Assembly (NCBI GenBank): GCA_003132265.1
Contig: PKXE01000097.1
Span: forward strand, 6,672 to 11,814
DNA length: 5,143 bases
From: Candidatus Dormiibacterota bacterium
GTDB lineage: Bacteria; Chloroflexota; Dormibacteria; Aeolococcales; Bog-877
Direction: 5' to 3'
Shown: positions 4,869 to 5,143 of the stretch, piece after piece
Layout of the letters: every line of letters starts with the position of its first letter
Numbering within the stretch: position 1 is the first letter of the stretch
The notes under the pieces: model-generated
The model's database searches: none
What the model was told of the DNA's origin: nothing
Seen by the model: the letters and a program-made list of their open reading frames with translations, nothing else
Position numbers and translations under genes: made by a program

Positions 4869-5143
4869 TGAAGTACTCCTGATTGCCGGGGCGGCCCGGA
4901 GGACGGTGGACCACGATCGCCAGCCCGAGATGGGGGGAGAACTGGTCGAGCGGCAGGGCCACCACCTGGTACATGACCGGGCCAATGAGTTCGAAGCAGG
5001 CCGTCCCGGGCGGGAGCTGATGCTGGACGACCGACAGGGTCAGCAGCGCCCCCGGTCCGTACGTCACCTTGGCCAGGTAATTGTCCCGGCAGCTGAGCCG
5101 CGCCAGGGTAACCCCGACGTAGAGCTCCGGGCCCACCCCGAGG
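4858..5143 (-). CDS. Unknown protein, C-terminal part (cut by window edge)
   Basis: A minus-strand frame ending in TAG at 4858-4860 and open through the right edge. Third codon positions are strongly G/C, as in metG and the glycosyltransferase, which supports real coding. A GTG at 5136 could begin a 92-residue protein, but no ribosome-binding site can be judged in the few bases beyond, and the frame simply continues, so I treat it as partial. The visible part is rich in beta-type and hydrophobic segments (for example LYVGVTLARLSC, LLTLSVVQHQLPPG and MYQVVALPLDQF), with a polar end NQEYFNRH. There is no transmembrane helix, no cysteine cluster and no catalytic motif that I recognise. Nothing in the neighbourhood suggests a role. 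It converges on metG with a 22-bp gap. Confidence 0.62.
   Translation of the reverse strand, partial: LGVGPELYVGVTLARLSCRDNYLAKVTYGPGALLTLSVVQHQLPPGTACFELIGPVMYQVVALPLDQFSPHLGLAIVVHRPPGRPGNQEYFNRH

Noticed and set aside
4377..4985. Minus-strand open frame of 202 codons opposite the end of metG
   Set aside because: Antisense shadow of metG with low-complexity composition; it also overlaps the better minus-strand frame ending at 4858.
1..5143. CRISPR array, tRNA or rRNA gene, intact insertion sequence, integrase or toxin-antitoxin pair
   Set aside because: I saw no regularly spaced repeats, cloverleaf with CCA-type arms, transposase motifs or paired toxin-like genes on either strand.

Overview
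The window is high-GC bacterial DNA with strong G/C preference at third codon positions and GTG as well as ATG starts. The methionyl-tRNA synthetase reads like the actinobacterial type (four-cysteine zinc knuckle and a KFSSS loop in place of KMSKS). I infer an actinobacterium or a close high-GC relative; nothing in the window fixes the genus.

Layout. At 21-536 (+) lies a MarR-family regulator that appears to be transcribed almost leaderless from a -10 box at 7-12. The stretch 537-838 has no convincing gene but holds two hairpins, one of them a perfect 14-bp inverted repeat. From 839 to 1826 (+) comes a run of small membrane-protein genes: a frameshifted and truncated one (839 to about 1062), a YggT-like integral membrane protein (1243-1668), and a tiny single-helix protein (about 1728-1826) whose start codon lies inside a perfect 12-bp stem. 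A palindrome-rich patch at 1851-1888 separates this run from a convergent GT-B family 4 glycosyltransferase (1897-2985, -). That gene diverges across 80 bp from metG (3066-4835, +), the essential methionyl-tRNA synthetase. A further minus-strand gene of unknown function (4858 to the right edge) converges on metG and is cut by the window end.

How the genes relate. metG is a housekeeping gene and the glycosyltransferase probably acts on a cell-envelope or secreted glycan; their divergent arrangement does not imply a shared pathway. The MarR regulator sits upstream of the small membrane-protein run and could control it, but that is inference, and the hairpins between them suggest separate transcripts. 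I found no CRISPR array, intact mobile element, tRNA, rRNA or defence system, and no clear undescribed multi-gene system. The most interesting items are the decayed membrane gene, the hairpin over the start of the tiny membrane protein, and the large inverted repeat downstream of the MarR gene.
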